A stretch of DNA of 64,000 bases. Origin: a virus. Within the stretch, counting starts at the first letter, position 1. The number at the start of each line of letters is the position of its first letter. The notes beneath the pieces were generated by a model. It was given only the letters and a program-made list of their open reading frames with translations, ran no database searches and was not told the origin of the DNA. Shown piece after piece: positions 26,090 through 34,672 of the stretch. The stretch spans positions 124,001 to 188,000 of IMG/VR virus record IMGVR_UViG_3300023179_000009; one strand, given 5' to 3'. The translations under genes and the position numbers were made by a program.

Positions 26090-26561
26090 TGTGCAAAGTC
26101 CTTATAAATCCCATCCACTCAGGGTTGTTGTAGGTTGCATTTTTGTGTTTGGAATAAAAATTGGCATAGCAATGACAAAAAATTTCTTCGGGTATTTGTT
26201 TTAAAGAATCCTTTGCCTCAGGATTTTCTTGTGTTTGTTTTTCAAAGTTTTTTTTAACAACACTAGACCATTGATTTTTTATTTCTTTTGATAATCTTTC
26301 ATATACAAGATGAGCTATTTCGTGGAGAATTGTAAATTCTCTTGAAAAATTCCAAGGTGCCGCTATTGCTATTTCTTTTGAGTATTTGTCCATATAGCCA
26401 ACGTGCTTATCATCTCCATTTAGTGTGTTTCCGGCATGAAACTTCCATTTGTACCCTCTAACAAGATCTGAGTGTGCTTTTGGTAACTTGGAAAGAGTTT
26501 TTTGAATATCTTCTTTTTCTTCTTCCATGTTATCTTGAAGAAATTTTTTAAAGTTTAACAT
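26079..26561 (-). CDS. HExxH zinc metallopeptidase-like protein with targeting-like N-terminus
   Basis: 160 residues. HEIAH (80-84) supplies two zinc ligands and the catalytic Glu, and EE at 125-126 in IPEEIFCHCYANFY is the likely third ligand (gluzincin order). The N-terminus MLNFKKFLQDN fits the shared tag. A peptidase placed in the head could be injected with the DNA or act in maturation. The residues suggest an active enzyme. Confidence 0.68.
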   Translation of the reverse strand: MLNFKKFLQDNMEEEKEDIQKTLSKLPKAHSDLVRGYKWKFHAGNTLNGDDKHVGYMDKYSKEIAIAAPWNFSREFTILHEIAHLVYERLSKEIKNQWSSVVKKNFEKQTQENPEAKDSLKQIPEEIFCHCYANFYSKHKNATYNNPEWMGFIRTLHNAI

Positions 26562-26677
26562 AAAAGTATTTAGTTTTTTCTATTATATTTTGTACAAACA
26601 AGTCTACTTTGGACTTTAAATTTAGCATTATCTTTTTTGTCGAAAAGAGGTTCATGTGATTTCCCATAAAATTACAC

Positions 26678-26981
26678 ATACCACCAATGTTTGGTGCGAG
26701 GTTGCGAACCTAACCTAATGGGCGGAAAGTCCGGAAAGAACAGTAATCTTTTCAAGTTTGTATTAAAAAAATCATTGAAAAAGTAAAGATTTAAGGGTGG
26801 GGTGACAAAAATTGTCAATAAATATTATTAAAAGTTTCAATAATTAAATACTTTTTAGTTGTAAAGTATTTAATACAAATCCAAATTGGTTGAGATTCTT
26901 TTAAAAACAACTATCTTCTTTTCAATTGTCAAGGTTATGAAGACAGGGTTGAATTTAGGTTGTTAGATTAGCACTTGGTAT
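26678..26981 (+). ncRNA. rnpB: Probable RNase P RNA (M1-like)
   Basis: The 528-bp spacer 26562-27089 holds no gene but a structured RNA. CGGAAAGTCCGG (26723-26734) matches the conserved 5' strand of P4 (GGAAAGUCCGG). TTAAGGGTGGGGTGA matches the AAGGGUG block of the specificity domain. GAAGACAGGG near 26939 is a weak match to the 3' conserved region. Long-range helices close it: ATACCA with TGGTAT (26678-26683/26976-26981, P1-like) and AACCTAA with TTAGGTT (P2-like, near 26707 and 26955). A strong terminator follows. It matures tRNA 5' ends in bacteria. The host strand's 3' motif is degenerate, so certainty is moderate. Confidence 0.6.
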
Positions 26982-27009
26982 CTTTTCAAATGAATTGTGA
27001 TATTTTTTA

Positions 27010-27038
27010 CCTTGCCAATTAATATTGGCAAGGTTTTT
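27010..27038 (+). terminator. Intrinsic terminator after the RNase P-like RNA
   Basis: A 10-bp perfect hairpin (CCTTGCCAAT with ATTGGCAAGG, loop TAAT) is followed directly by five or more T residues. It marks the 3' end of the structured RNA and precedes phoH. Confidence 0.88.
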
Positions 27039-27089
27039 TATTATTAATGTTGGATTCTAAATATAGTATGCATTTTTGAAAGGACATAG

Positions 27090-27803
27090 ATGGGATTTAA
27101 AAAAAGAAAATCTGCAAATTTAAAAAACGAAAAAAATAAAAACGCAAAAAACACCAAACCGATTAAAGTTCCTCAATCCAATTCAAATTTTCATATTGAA
27201 TTTAAGAATAAAATTCAAAACGAAGCTTGGGCGGCTTTTCAAAAATTTGATGTTCTTTTTTTGCTAGGATCAGCAGGTACAGGCAAAACTTTTTTAGCTA
27301 GCGCTTTTGCAATAGAACAAATATTAAATAATAAAAGAAATAAAATTATTTTGACTAGACCCATTGTAGAAGCCGGTGAGTCTTTAGGTTTTTTACCTGG
27401 AGAGTTTTCTGAAAAGGTGCATCCTTATATGATACCTCTTTATGATTGCATGGATCAAATGGTTGGATCTCATGGGCCTTGGAGAGAAAAAATAGACCAA
27501 GCCGTTGAGGTGGCTCCTATAGCTTTTATGCGTGGTCGTTCATTTTTAAATTCTATTTGTATTTTTGATGAAGCACAAAATGCTTCTCTTTTGCAATTAA
27601 AATTATTTCTTACTCGCTTTGGGGAAAATAGTAAAATTATCATCACAGGAGATCCGACTCAAAGCGATATTGGTAACAAAGTTGCTTTGGTAGATGTTGT
27701 TCAAAAATTAAGAGGACTAGATGGTGTTGGTGTTATAGAATTTAATAATGATTGTATAGTTAGACATCCTTTAGTTGGTAAAATAATTGATAGATTAGGT
27801 TAA
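27090..27803 (+). CDS. phoH: PhoH-like P-loop ATPase
   Basis: 237 residues. A basic N-terminal tail of 40 residues precedes the RecA/helicase-like ATPase: Walker A GSAGTGKT (60-67), TRPIVEAGESLGFLPG, Walker B CIFDEAQN, and ITGDPTQSD. These are diagnostic for PhoH, which is common in marine and large phages and probably acts on RNA. AAAGGA lies seven bases before the ATG. It is 2 bp upstream of the giant repeat protein. Confidence 0.93.
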   Translation: MGFKKRKSANLKNEKNKNAKNTKPIKVPQSNSNFHIEFKNKIQNEAWAAFQKFDVLFLLGSAGTGKTFLASAFAIEQILNNKRNKIILTRPIVEAGESLGFLPGEFSEKVHPYMIPLYDCMDQMVGSHGPWREKIDQAVEVAPIAFMRGRSFLNSICIFDEAQNASLLQLKLFLTRFGENSKIIITGDPTQSDIGNKVALVDVVQKLRGLDGVGVIEFNNDCIVRHPLVGKIIDRLG

Positions 27804-27805
27804 GA

Positions 27806-30800
27806 ATGAATATTTACGACGAAATATCTTTTGGCGGCATGAATTTAGGCGGTCAAGCGAGCGTTTTTCTCATTAGAAGTTCTTATGGGGTTGATTTTTT
27901 TGAATCTCGAACCTCCCTTGGCGGCGTGAATAATGGCGGCTCCGGATCAGAGTCTTTGATTTATGATATTGTTTCGCAAGGTGTAACACGGATTGGCGGC
28001 TCCGGATCAGATTCATTGATTAATGTGATCGTCGCCGTTGTTGAAATAAACTTATCAGGGGATGCAATCGCCACCGACGCCATTATCGCCGCTGGTGGAA
28101 TTACAATTTCGCCTTCCTCTTCATCGTTTTTTGTTTATAATTGTATTTCATTTGGTGGAGTTAAATTCTATGTTGATTTCAATAACACACACTCCACAGA
28201 ATTCTTTGTAGAAAGTGGTGGCTTACTATTTCAAGGCACGGCTTTGATTAGGGCTCGCTATCGGAACAATTTCGAAGGATTTTGTTTAGTTTCTGGTGAT
28301 TTTTTTGTGTCCGAAGGTTTTGTTTCTCTTGGAGGTGCCGTTTGTTCTTCATCTTCTAATTTTAATTTAGCAATGAAGGAAGTCAGAGGGTTTGTTGTTG
28401 GTGGTTTGAAACTATCGGGGAAAAATTCACTAAATGTAAACAATAATTTTTTTGTCACAGCCTCCGGATCTTTATCCACCGAGGGATCTGGTTTTTATTT
28501 TATAAATGACACGCTGTTCGTTTCAGACGGTGGCCTATCCCTTAAATCAGACGGTACTTTAATAAATTTTAAATTTAATAAAGATATAGAATTTAAATGG
28601 AACACAGATCTTAAATTAGAGAAAAAAGTTGATTTTTATTGGAATTTAGGTCAACAAACAATGTATTGGTATCGTGTTGTTGGTAAAGGAATTATAGACC
28701 CCTGTATTCCACAAGACGTTTGTTGCGGCAAAATCATAGTTAACTTGCACGCAAGATCATTATCTGAGTTGTGTCAAAAATTAAGTAAAAGAAAATATAA
28801 ATTTCCAATAGACACAGTTGAGAGATTTAGTAGACCTGCCGAAACTGTCGTTGTTGAAGAACAGGAATCAAATGGCGTCAATTTAGATTGCAATAATCTT
28901 GTTAATGTTGAGTTGTGTTCAATTCCAGAGTGTGCAGATTTTTGCGTCGATCAAGACATTAATTTAAAAACTGGCTTTTATTTTAAAGCTTGGTTGGTTT
29001 TTCAATCCACGGCATCAGGAAGTTTGCAAACATCAGGCGAATCTAGTTATGTTTTTGTTAAAAAATTACCCAATATTAAATTCAAGTCTGAGGGAGAGTT
29101 GTTTTTTGATGGCAATTTTATAATTGGAACAAATTCTTTTAGAGGTCGTGGTGGTTGTGTGGTTGGCGGCAAGTCTAGGCTTAGACACAATCGTTGGTCT
29201 TATAGTGGAGGCGTTTGGCCAAACAAAACTCCAAAAATTTATGCAAAAAAATCAATTAGCCTTAAGCATGTCTCAACGCATTCCCCTTGGCTTTTACCGG
29301 AAAGAGCAATTTCGGAAGACAATCTCTTTTCATCATCGGACATTAGTTTCAAAAAAACATCCGAACTTTTAGTTTTGACAAATTTTTCTTTTGATATACC
29401 TGAAAATAGCAAAGTTTTAAAATTAATTGTTAATGTTGATAGGGTTGCAACAAAAAGTGGCGTTCGAGACAAAGATTTGTTTTTGGTTATAAACAACAAA
29501 GTAATAACAAGCAATCTGGCCGTGACAAATATAGATTGGCCTTTACTACAAACTACAAAATCTTATGGATTGGATGTTTGGAGAAAAGAAGATTTTGATA
29601 AGTATGTGGACGATTCTTATTTGATTAATTTAAATATTAACAACCAACCAGGAGAAATTTCGACAGTTCCATCTCTTGAGGAAATAAAAAATTCTTCTTT
29701 CGGGGTGGCTATTAGAGTCCAATCTGTTTTAAATATAAATCAAACTATTGCTAGAGTTAATTCAATAAACATTGAGATTGAGTATGAGGATCCAAATGGT
29801 TCCACCATAAGAGTTTCTTCAAATAGCGGGGCTTTGGCTAAATCCCCGGCTTATACATCTAAGTCCACAGGAAAAATTTACTCCTACGGCTCTGCTAATG
29901 CCCGATACACAAAAAGAACGTTATTTAAAGTTTTTTCTTTTGGAGCCAAAATAGGTGGTGATTCGCTTAAAACCGTTGTTGAAGACACCAGCGGAGGTTG
30001 TCTATTATCTTCTTCTTCAAAAGTAACTCCTTATTTGGAAAATCCAATTATAAATTTGAATTTTGGTGGGGAGGCTTTTGTTTTGCCTTGGTGGCACTCG
30101 ATGAGTGGCGGATTGAAAACACGAGGATCAGCATCTAGATTTGAAAGATTTAAATATCAAGTTGTTGGCGGTATAAATGTCACCGGAGAGTCTTTTGTAC
30201 CAAGAAAATTTTCTGAATATTTTGCCGCTGGTGGAGTAAGTCTCCTAGGTTCAGCCAGATCGAAAAAGCAAAATTGGAAATGGATATCAGATGGTAATGC
30301 TGTGTTTGTTATAGGACAGGCCGTAAACAAATCGGGAAATGTTAGTGTGCCAGACCAGATTTTTGATTTTTCTATGAATTTATTAAAGATGGATGTGTAT
30401 TTTGCTGGCATAGACAAACAAGACGCCGAAGGCAATGTTGATTTTTTCAACAAATGTGGTTGTTTTGATCTTTCTTCAACAATGACTTTAACTCATAATT
30501 TTGCAATTGATAATGTTTTTGCTAAATTTTTAACGAGAAATAATTTTGCTATTTCTAAAAATTTAGAATTAAGGTATAATAAAGTTAATGATTCTTGGCA
30601 AAATAATTTACACTACAAAGGAATATCGGGTCTAGGCAATTACCACGAATCCTGGAATGTAGTCTCTGAAATTTCTTGTTCTAATAATATCGGAGGAACC
30701 ATACTGGGATCTAGACTCTGGAAAGTTGCTCTTCAATTTTCCAGAAACAACCTACTTACGGGCGATAGCTATGAAACTAGGATTGTGATCGCTGTTCTAC

Positions 30801-31045
30801 CAGACAACTATTGTTTAACATCATCCAACAGGCTTGAATTTGAAATAAATTATGACACTCAAAGCGATCTCGCTGTTTCAAACCCCTCCGCTACAATTTA
30901 TCAAAATACAATCTATGATAATATTGGAATTTTTAAGAACAGAGCTTGGATAGAATCTCCCGATTTAATTTTAAAGGTCACTCAATCTTTGGCAGAAACT
31001 AGTAGAAAAAGAGTTAGAATGCCAACTTCAACCCTCACTGAATGA
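27806..31045 (+). CDS. Giant Gly-rich beta-repeat virion protein (tail-fibre/adhesin type)
   Basis: 1079 residues built from repeats of about 35-45 residues with a GG-[VIL]-x-[LIV]-x-G-x-[AS] core (for example GGMNLGGQAS, GGVNNGGSGS, GGVSLLGSAR). Two non-repeat regions lie between them, one with several cysteines near residues 300-390. No enzyme motif. The same style is found in the 922-residue protein at 42756, so the two are distant paralogues. Repeats of this sort form long beta structures in tail fibres or head decorations. It is too divergent to name. Confidence 0.6.
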   Translation: MNIYDEISFGGMNLGGQASVFLIRSSYGVDFFESRTSLGGVNNGGSGSESLIYDIVSQGVTRIGGSGSDSLINVIVAVVEINLSGDAIATDAIIAAGGITISPSSSSFFVYNCISFGGVKFYVDFNNTHSTEFFVESGGLLFQGTALIRARYRNNFEGFCLVSGDFFVSEGFVSLGGAVCSSSSNFNLAMKEVRGFVVGGLKLSGKNSLNVNNNFFVTASGSLSTEGSGFYFINDTLFVSDGGLSLKSDGTLINFKFNKDIEFKWNTDLKLEKKVDFYWNLGQQTMYWYRVVGKGIIDPCIPQDVCCGKIIVNLHARSLSELCQKLSKRKYKFPIDTVERFSRPAETVVVEEQESNGVNLDCNNLVNVELCSIPECADFCVDQDINLKTGFYFKAWLVFQSTASGSLQTSGESSYVFVKKLPNIKFKSEGELFFDGNFIIGTNSFRGRGGCVVGGKSRLRHNRWSYSGGVWPNKTPKIYAKKSISLKHVSTHSPWLLPERAISEDNLFSSSDISFKKTSELLVLTNFSFDIPENSKVLKLIVNVDRVATKSGVRDKDLFLVINNKVITSNLAVTNIDWPLLQTTKSYGLDVWRKEDFDKYVDDSYLINLNINNQPGEISTVPSLEEIKNSSFGVAIRVQSVLNINQTIARVNSINIEIEYEDPNGSTIRVSSNSGALAKSPAYTSKSTGKIYSYGSANARYTKRTLFKVFSFGAKIGGDSLKTVVEDTSGGCLLSSSSKVTPYLENPIINLNFGGEAFVLPWWHSMSGGLKTRGSASRFERFKYQVVGGINVTGESFVPRKFSEYFAAGGVSLLGSARSKKQNWKWISDGNAVFVIGQAVNKSGNVSVPDQIFDFSMNLLKMDVYFAGIDKQDAEGNVDFFNKCGCFDLSSTMTLTHNFAIDNVFAKFLTRNNFAISKNLELRYNKVNDSWQNNLHYKGISGLGNYHESWNVVSEISCSNNIGGTILGSRLWKVALQFSRNNLLTGDSYETRIVIAVLPDNYCLTSSNRLEFEINYDTQSDLAVSNPSATIYQNTIYDNIGIFKNRAWIESPDLILKVTQSLAETSRKRVRMPTSTLTE

Positions 31046-31055
31046 TGGACTCACT

Positions 31056-31268
31056 ATGATCAACTATGTTTGTCTTTTTTTGTCTTTTTTAAATTTACTT
31101 TTTTTAATAGCCATAGCTGGCTCTTTATCAAAAATTATTTCTTATTTTAGAGATAATAATTTTAATCAAACAAAAATAAATAGTAAAAATTTTGAAATAA
31201 ATGATAGACAAAATTGGGATGGAGTTAAAAATTCTCAAAATTGGGATGGAGTTAAAAATCTAAAATAA
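31056..31268 (+). CDS. Small membrane protein with QNWDGVKN repeat tail
   Basis: 70 residues. A single hydrophobic segment (VCLFLSFLNLLFLIAIAGS) is followed by a soluble tail ending in two copies of the nine-residue unit QNWDGVKN(S/L). Function unknown. It follows the giant repeat protein by 10 bp. Confidence 0.62.
   Translation: MINYVCLFLSFLNLLFLIAIAGSLSKIISYFRDNNFNQTKINSKNFEINDRQNWDGVKNSQNWDGVKNLK
31209..31262 (+). repeat. Two 27-bp direct repeats at the 3' end of a small gene
   Basis: Units 31209-31235 and 31236-31262 differ only at their last few bases and encode QNWDGVKN twice. The short perfect copies suggest recent duplication by slippage. Confidence 0.85.
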
Positions 31269-31317
31269 AGACTATACTATAATTGGATAATTAAACTTCA
31301 CAATTTTTGGTGTTTAA

Positions 31318-32241
31318 ATGATTTTAAAAATTTTTTTGTCTGTTATGTTAGCTTTTTTATTCACGGCCAACTCCTTGGCGGATGAAAAAATTACTAGGGT
31401 GTCTAGCCCAAGTGAAGTTTCTACGGAAGTTTCAAAATATCGTGGTGTTCCCAAAGAATTGGAAAATCTTGTTTGGAACAGATGGACTAGCAAGAACTTT
31501 GTGGTGTGCAGCCTGAACGATTCCCAAGCCCAATATTTGCACAAACACTTAGAACTTGTTAAATCTTGGATGTTTTTACGTTGGGGCATGAAGGACATAG
31601 ACTTTTCAACAACATGCAAATTGATATGTGTTGACGACAAAGAGTTGTTTAAAAAGTTGTTTAATATCGAAAATACAAAAGTTGAAATTCGTCGAGATGA
31701 AAACAAAAAAATAACCGAGACCGTTATTTTTTTGTTGATAGATGGAACCCCATCTCAAACAATACCAGTCCCTTTGACCCAAATTTGTTTGGCTGAATTT
31801 TCTCAAAAATTTCGAGTTGATTTTAAAACTTGGATTTACAAGGGTTTTTCTCATTTAAATGATTCTCTTATAAAAATTAGAGAAAATTTAAACAAATTAG
31901 AAGATTACAAAAATAATAATTCCTTTGTCGTCAAAGATTTAGTTGATTTTGATAATGAAAAATATAAACAATTAAAAGATGAAGATAAAAAAATATTTGA
32001 TTGTTATTCTATGTACCTTTGTCTCATGATCAGAAAAGAATTTGGCGAAGATGTATTTCTAAATTTTATTCAAGAATCTTCAAAAGAAAATTTTGAATAC
32101 GCTGTTAAAAATGTTTTAAAATTTGATAGTTTGGAACATTTTGATAAATCTTTTCAAAGATATTTAAAAGATTTATCAAATGATGTAAAATTAGGAAAAA
32201 CTCCAAATTATTATTTGCAAATTAATTCTAAAGATAATTAG
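31318..32241 (+). CDS. Exported protein, degenerate peptidase-MA-like
   Basis: 307 residues with a clear signal peptide (ILKIFLSVMLAFLFTANSLADE). The middle has LTQICLAEFSQKFRV followed by WIYKGFSHLNDS, in the place where gluzincin peptidases have HExxH and W..EG.A.y. The catalytic residues are missing, so I call it a degenerate or non-catalytic relative with low certainty. It may act in the periplasm of the infected cell. Confidence 0.55.
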   Translation: MILKIFLSVMLAFLFTANSLADEKITRVSSPSEVSTEVSKYRGVPKELENLVWNRWTSKNFVVCSLNDSQAQYLHKHLELVKSWMFLRWGMKDIDFSTTCKLICVDDKELFKKLFNIENTKVEIRRDENKKITETVIFLLIDGTPSQTIPVPLTQICLAEFSQKFRVDFKTWIYKGFSHLNDSLIKIRENLNKLEDYKNNNSFVVKDLVDFDNEKYKQLKDEDKKIFDCYSMYLCLMIRKEFGEDVFLNFIQESSKENFEYAVKNVLKFDSLEHFDKSFQRYLKDLSNDVKLGKTPNYYLQINSKDN

Positions 32242-32453
32242 TTCTTTTTCATGGATTTTTTCATCATGGAAGCATTTGTTGGATTTGAATTTCCAGACGA
32301 GGATCTCGGTGTAGAACCACCCACAGATCTTAAATTTTTAAAAGGCAATCCATCAGACGGCTTTCGGGCAAATAAAGATACAGGAAAACCCATCAGCCCC
32401 TTGTCAGACGCACTTTGTTCTTCCTGAAAATCAATAAATTTCTTAAATCTCAT
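32238..32453 (-). CDS. Small protein with capsid-targeting-like N-terminus
   Basis: 71 residues. The N-terminus MRFKKFIDFQEEQSAS fits the shared F-x-x-[FW]-[LIF] tag. The rest is Ser/Pro/Lys-rich and ends with a basic KKSMKKN. It overlaps the stop of the convergent exported-protein gene by 4 bp. A small packaged protein is inferred. Confidence 0.55.
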   Translation of the reverse strand: MRFKKFIDFQEEQSASDKGLMGFPVSLFARKPSDGLPFKNLRSVGGSTPRSSSGNSNPTNASMMKKSMKKN

Positions 32454-32467
32454 AATTATTATATACT

Positions 32468-32704
32468 ATGGACGAAACACAATTAGCTTTAAAAAAACGA
32501 TATGATCAATTCGGGTCTCTTATCTTTTACAGATCTTTGGATAAATCTTTGACAAATGGAGATCTTTTTGACATATTAGAGGATATGCCAAAAAAATTTC
32601 CTGTTGTTTGGGACAATAAAAAAAGACGATGGGTTCACACCAATGATTTATTGCAAGGTGATTTTTCAAAAAACACAAGCACAATTGAAAAAGACAACAC
32701 ATGA
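32468..32704 (+). CDS. Small hypothetical protein
   Basis: 78 residues, hydrophilic, with LFDILEDMPKKFPVVWDNKKRRW. It overlaps the next gene by 4 bp, so the two are translationally coupled. Not recognised. Confidence 0.58.
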   Translation: MDETQLALKKRYDQFGSLIFYRSLDKSLTNGDLFDILEDMPKKFPVVWDNKKRRWVHTNDLLQGDFSKNTSTIEKDNT

Positions 32705-33285
32705 AAACTTCCATAATTAAAGAATATATTTTAAGAAATAAAATAAAAGTTCCGGTGGTTTGTTTTAAAAAAAAGTCTTGTGTTGTCTTAAAAAATAAAA
32801 AAAATGAAAATTATCGGATTTTATCGATAACTTGGAGAAATCAAGACTACCACCCAGGTTTTTATGATATAAATTATTACGAACCAATTAAAAGCGGAAT
32901 AGACACAACAAAATTATTCCACAGCCTACTATCAGATATTTGGCATTATGAAGAATACGAAGATAATCTATTAGATTTTTGCCAAATAATTAAACAAGAA
33001 AATTTTTATTGCGGACCTTATTCTCAACAAATTTTTGATGCTTGGAAAATATTTTTAGATCTAGCCGGTGACGATTTATCTAGAACTTATAATTTTGACT
33101 TTCGCCAACAATTTTTTGTTCTTCAATCAATAAGATTTCTAAAGGATAAAAAACATCACTTTAATTATTTGCAGAGTGTGTTAAGGTCAACAAAGAACCA
33201 GTATTCCGATCTCTGGTTTTATAGAATAAAGAGTGTATTTCTAACGTCTAATTCAAAATGGCTAACAGACTTGCTTAAAAACTAG
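32701..33285 (+). CDS. Hypothetical protein
   Basis: 194 residues, rich in Phe, Tyr and Trp, starting at ATG 32701 in an ATGA overlap. There is a basic strand-rich N-terminus (VPVVCFKKKSCVVLKN) and a helical C-terminus. No known motif. It ends 11 bp inside the convergent virion-like gene at 33275. Confidence 0.6.
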   Translation: MKTSIIKEYILRNKIKVPVVCFKKKSCVVLKNKKNENYRILSITWRNQDYHPGFYDINYYEPIKSGIDTTKLFHSLLSDIWHYEEYEDNLLDFCQIIKQENFYCGPYSQQIFDAWKIFLDLAGDDLSRTYNFDFRQQFFVLQSIRFLKDKKHHFNYLQSVLRSTKNQYSDLWFYRIKSVFLTSNSKWLTDLLKN

Positions 33286-34123
33286 ATTGGGTTGAATCTA
33301 CAACACAAATCCATTTTATTTGTTTACTGGCAACGCCGTTAACTACAACGTCCACGGAACCAGTCGAGTTGTTTGCAACTATATCGACATTTGTGTTTTC
33401 TAAAGTTGCATCATACCAACTTTCTATAGACAAATTTCCAACCCTGCTTATAACACCGGAGTTATTTCTTTTAAAAACACCCTTTACAATAAAACCAGCA
33501 GATTCGTTATCGGTGTTGTTGTATAAACTAATTTGTGCTTTTATTGTCCAAGTATTTTTAGTAGAAATTTGCAAAATATTCAAATTACTTGGCTCATTGC
33601 CGTCTAAAGTTAATAAAGATTGGGCAGAGTTTGTTGTTGTTCTTTGAAGAATATATTGTTTAGAATAAAGATTATCGATCCCCGATTGAATTGTTTTATA
33701 TCTATATGGAACTATTTTAAGTGTATTGTTGTTAGGAGGTAAGTCGGCCCCAGTTTTGTTTATTATTAAATATTTGTATTTGCAAGGAGGAATAGTTATT
33801 TGTTTCAGTGTTTGTCTTTGAGAGTTAACCGATGGCATTATGTTAAAAACGCCAACCAAAGATGATGGAGAAGGATTTATTGTAGCACTTCCATCTTCAA
33901 AATTGGCGTTATTTATCGCAGATAGCAAATATAACTCCACGACTGATCCATATTTTGGCGTTTGATTGTTAGCGTTTAAAAATAACTCTACGTCATTAAA
34001 CAAGTACAAACCAGACGAGTTGTTTATTTCTTGGCTAACACACCGGAACTCTGGTTGAAGTGAGTTCATCTCTGTACTCATCACTGTAGAAACATCTGCT
34101 GAATCCCACAAAATTGAAGCCAT
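33275..34123 (-). CDS. Virion-like beta protein A, paralogue of 34133
   Basis: 282 residues. The first 140 residues align by eye with the adjacent gene: SSGLYLFNDVELFLN against GSYLFNDIELSLN, VELYLL against VELYLI, PPCKYKYLIINKTG against PPRKYKYAIKNKTG. The C-terminal half has an extra beta-rich domain. Virion attachment or fibre-type proteins are likely. The two are tandem duplicates that diverged. Confidence 0.6.
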   Translation of the reverse strand: MASILWDSADVSTVMSTEMNSLQPEFRCVSQEINNSSGLYLFNDVELFLNANNQTPKYGSVVELYLLSAINNANFEDGSATINPSPSSLVGVFNIMPSVNSQRQTLKQITIPPCKYKYLIINKTGADLPPNNNTLKIVPYRYKTIQSGIDNLYSKQYILQRTTTNSAQSLLTLDGNEPSNLNILQISTKNTWTIKAQISLYNNTDNESAGFIVKGVFKRNNSGVISRVGNLSIESWYDATLENTNVDIVANNSTGSVDVVVNGVASKQIKWICVVDSTQSSF

Positions 34124-34132
34124 TTTTAATCC

Positions 34133-34573
34133 TTAATTTTTGTATCTATATCCTAATATTTTAAGCGTATTTCCACTATTTGCCCAATTAACCCCAGTTT
34201 TATTTTTTATTGCATATTTGTATTTTCTAGGAGGAACTATAAATTTTCTCAAACTATATCTTTGAGCAACCACCGATTGTTTAAAACTAAAAATTCCTAT
34301 TAGATTGTTGGTAGAAATATCTAAGCCGTCCGAAACTCCGCTTTCATAATTAATCCCGTCTATTGATTGAATTAAATAAAGTTCTACTTTTGCGTCTTCA
34401 ATTGGTTGTGTGTCTAAATCGTTCAGTGACAACTCAATATCATTGAATAAATACGAACCCAAACTATTGTCTATTTCTAAACTTAAAACGGTTTGTTCTG
34501 CGGCAAAATTGTTTAATTCGCTAGATAAAATCGTTATCGGATCAGAAGTTTCCCATTGAACGTTGTTGTTCAT
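34133..34573 (-). CDS. Virion-like beta protein B, paralogue of 33275
   Basis: 146 residues equal in layout to the N-terminal half of the next gene downstream. GGAG lies nine bases upstream of the ATG. The absence of the second domain suggests that it is the shorter member of a duplicated pair. Confidence 0.58.
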   Translation of the reverse strand: MNNNVQWETSDPITILSSELNNFAAEQTVLSLEIDNSLGSYLFNDIELSLNDLDTQPIEDAKVELYLIQSIDGINYESGVSDGLDISTNNLIGIFSFKQSVVAQRYSLRKFIVPPRKYKYAIKNKTGVNWANSGNTLKILGYRYKN

Positions 34574-34614
34574 TTTTTCTCCAAGTATAGTTATTATTTT
34601 GGGAAAATTTTTTC

Positions 34615-34642
34615 TTTACCAATTGTTTTTTAGTTGTAGAAT
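34615..34642 (+). promoter_or_regulatory. Candidate sigma-70 promoter of the sigma-factor gene
   Basis: TTTACC and TAGAAT are 16 bases apart and lie 30 bases before the sigma-factor ATG, which has AAGGAGG. It faces away from the virion-like gene at 34133. Confidence 0.5.
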
Positions 34643-34672
34643 GACCTAAGACTCATTTTTCAAGGAGGTTTT

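Noticed and set aside
26678-27038. tmRNA
   Set aside because: No tRNA-Ala-like ends with G3-U70, no tag reading frame ending in ALAA-type residues; the GGAAAGTCC block fits RNase P.
31314-31706. 130-residue minus-strand ORF
   Set aside because: It lies within the exported-protein gene with a good signal peptide, and the minus reading shows no features.
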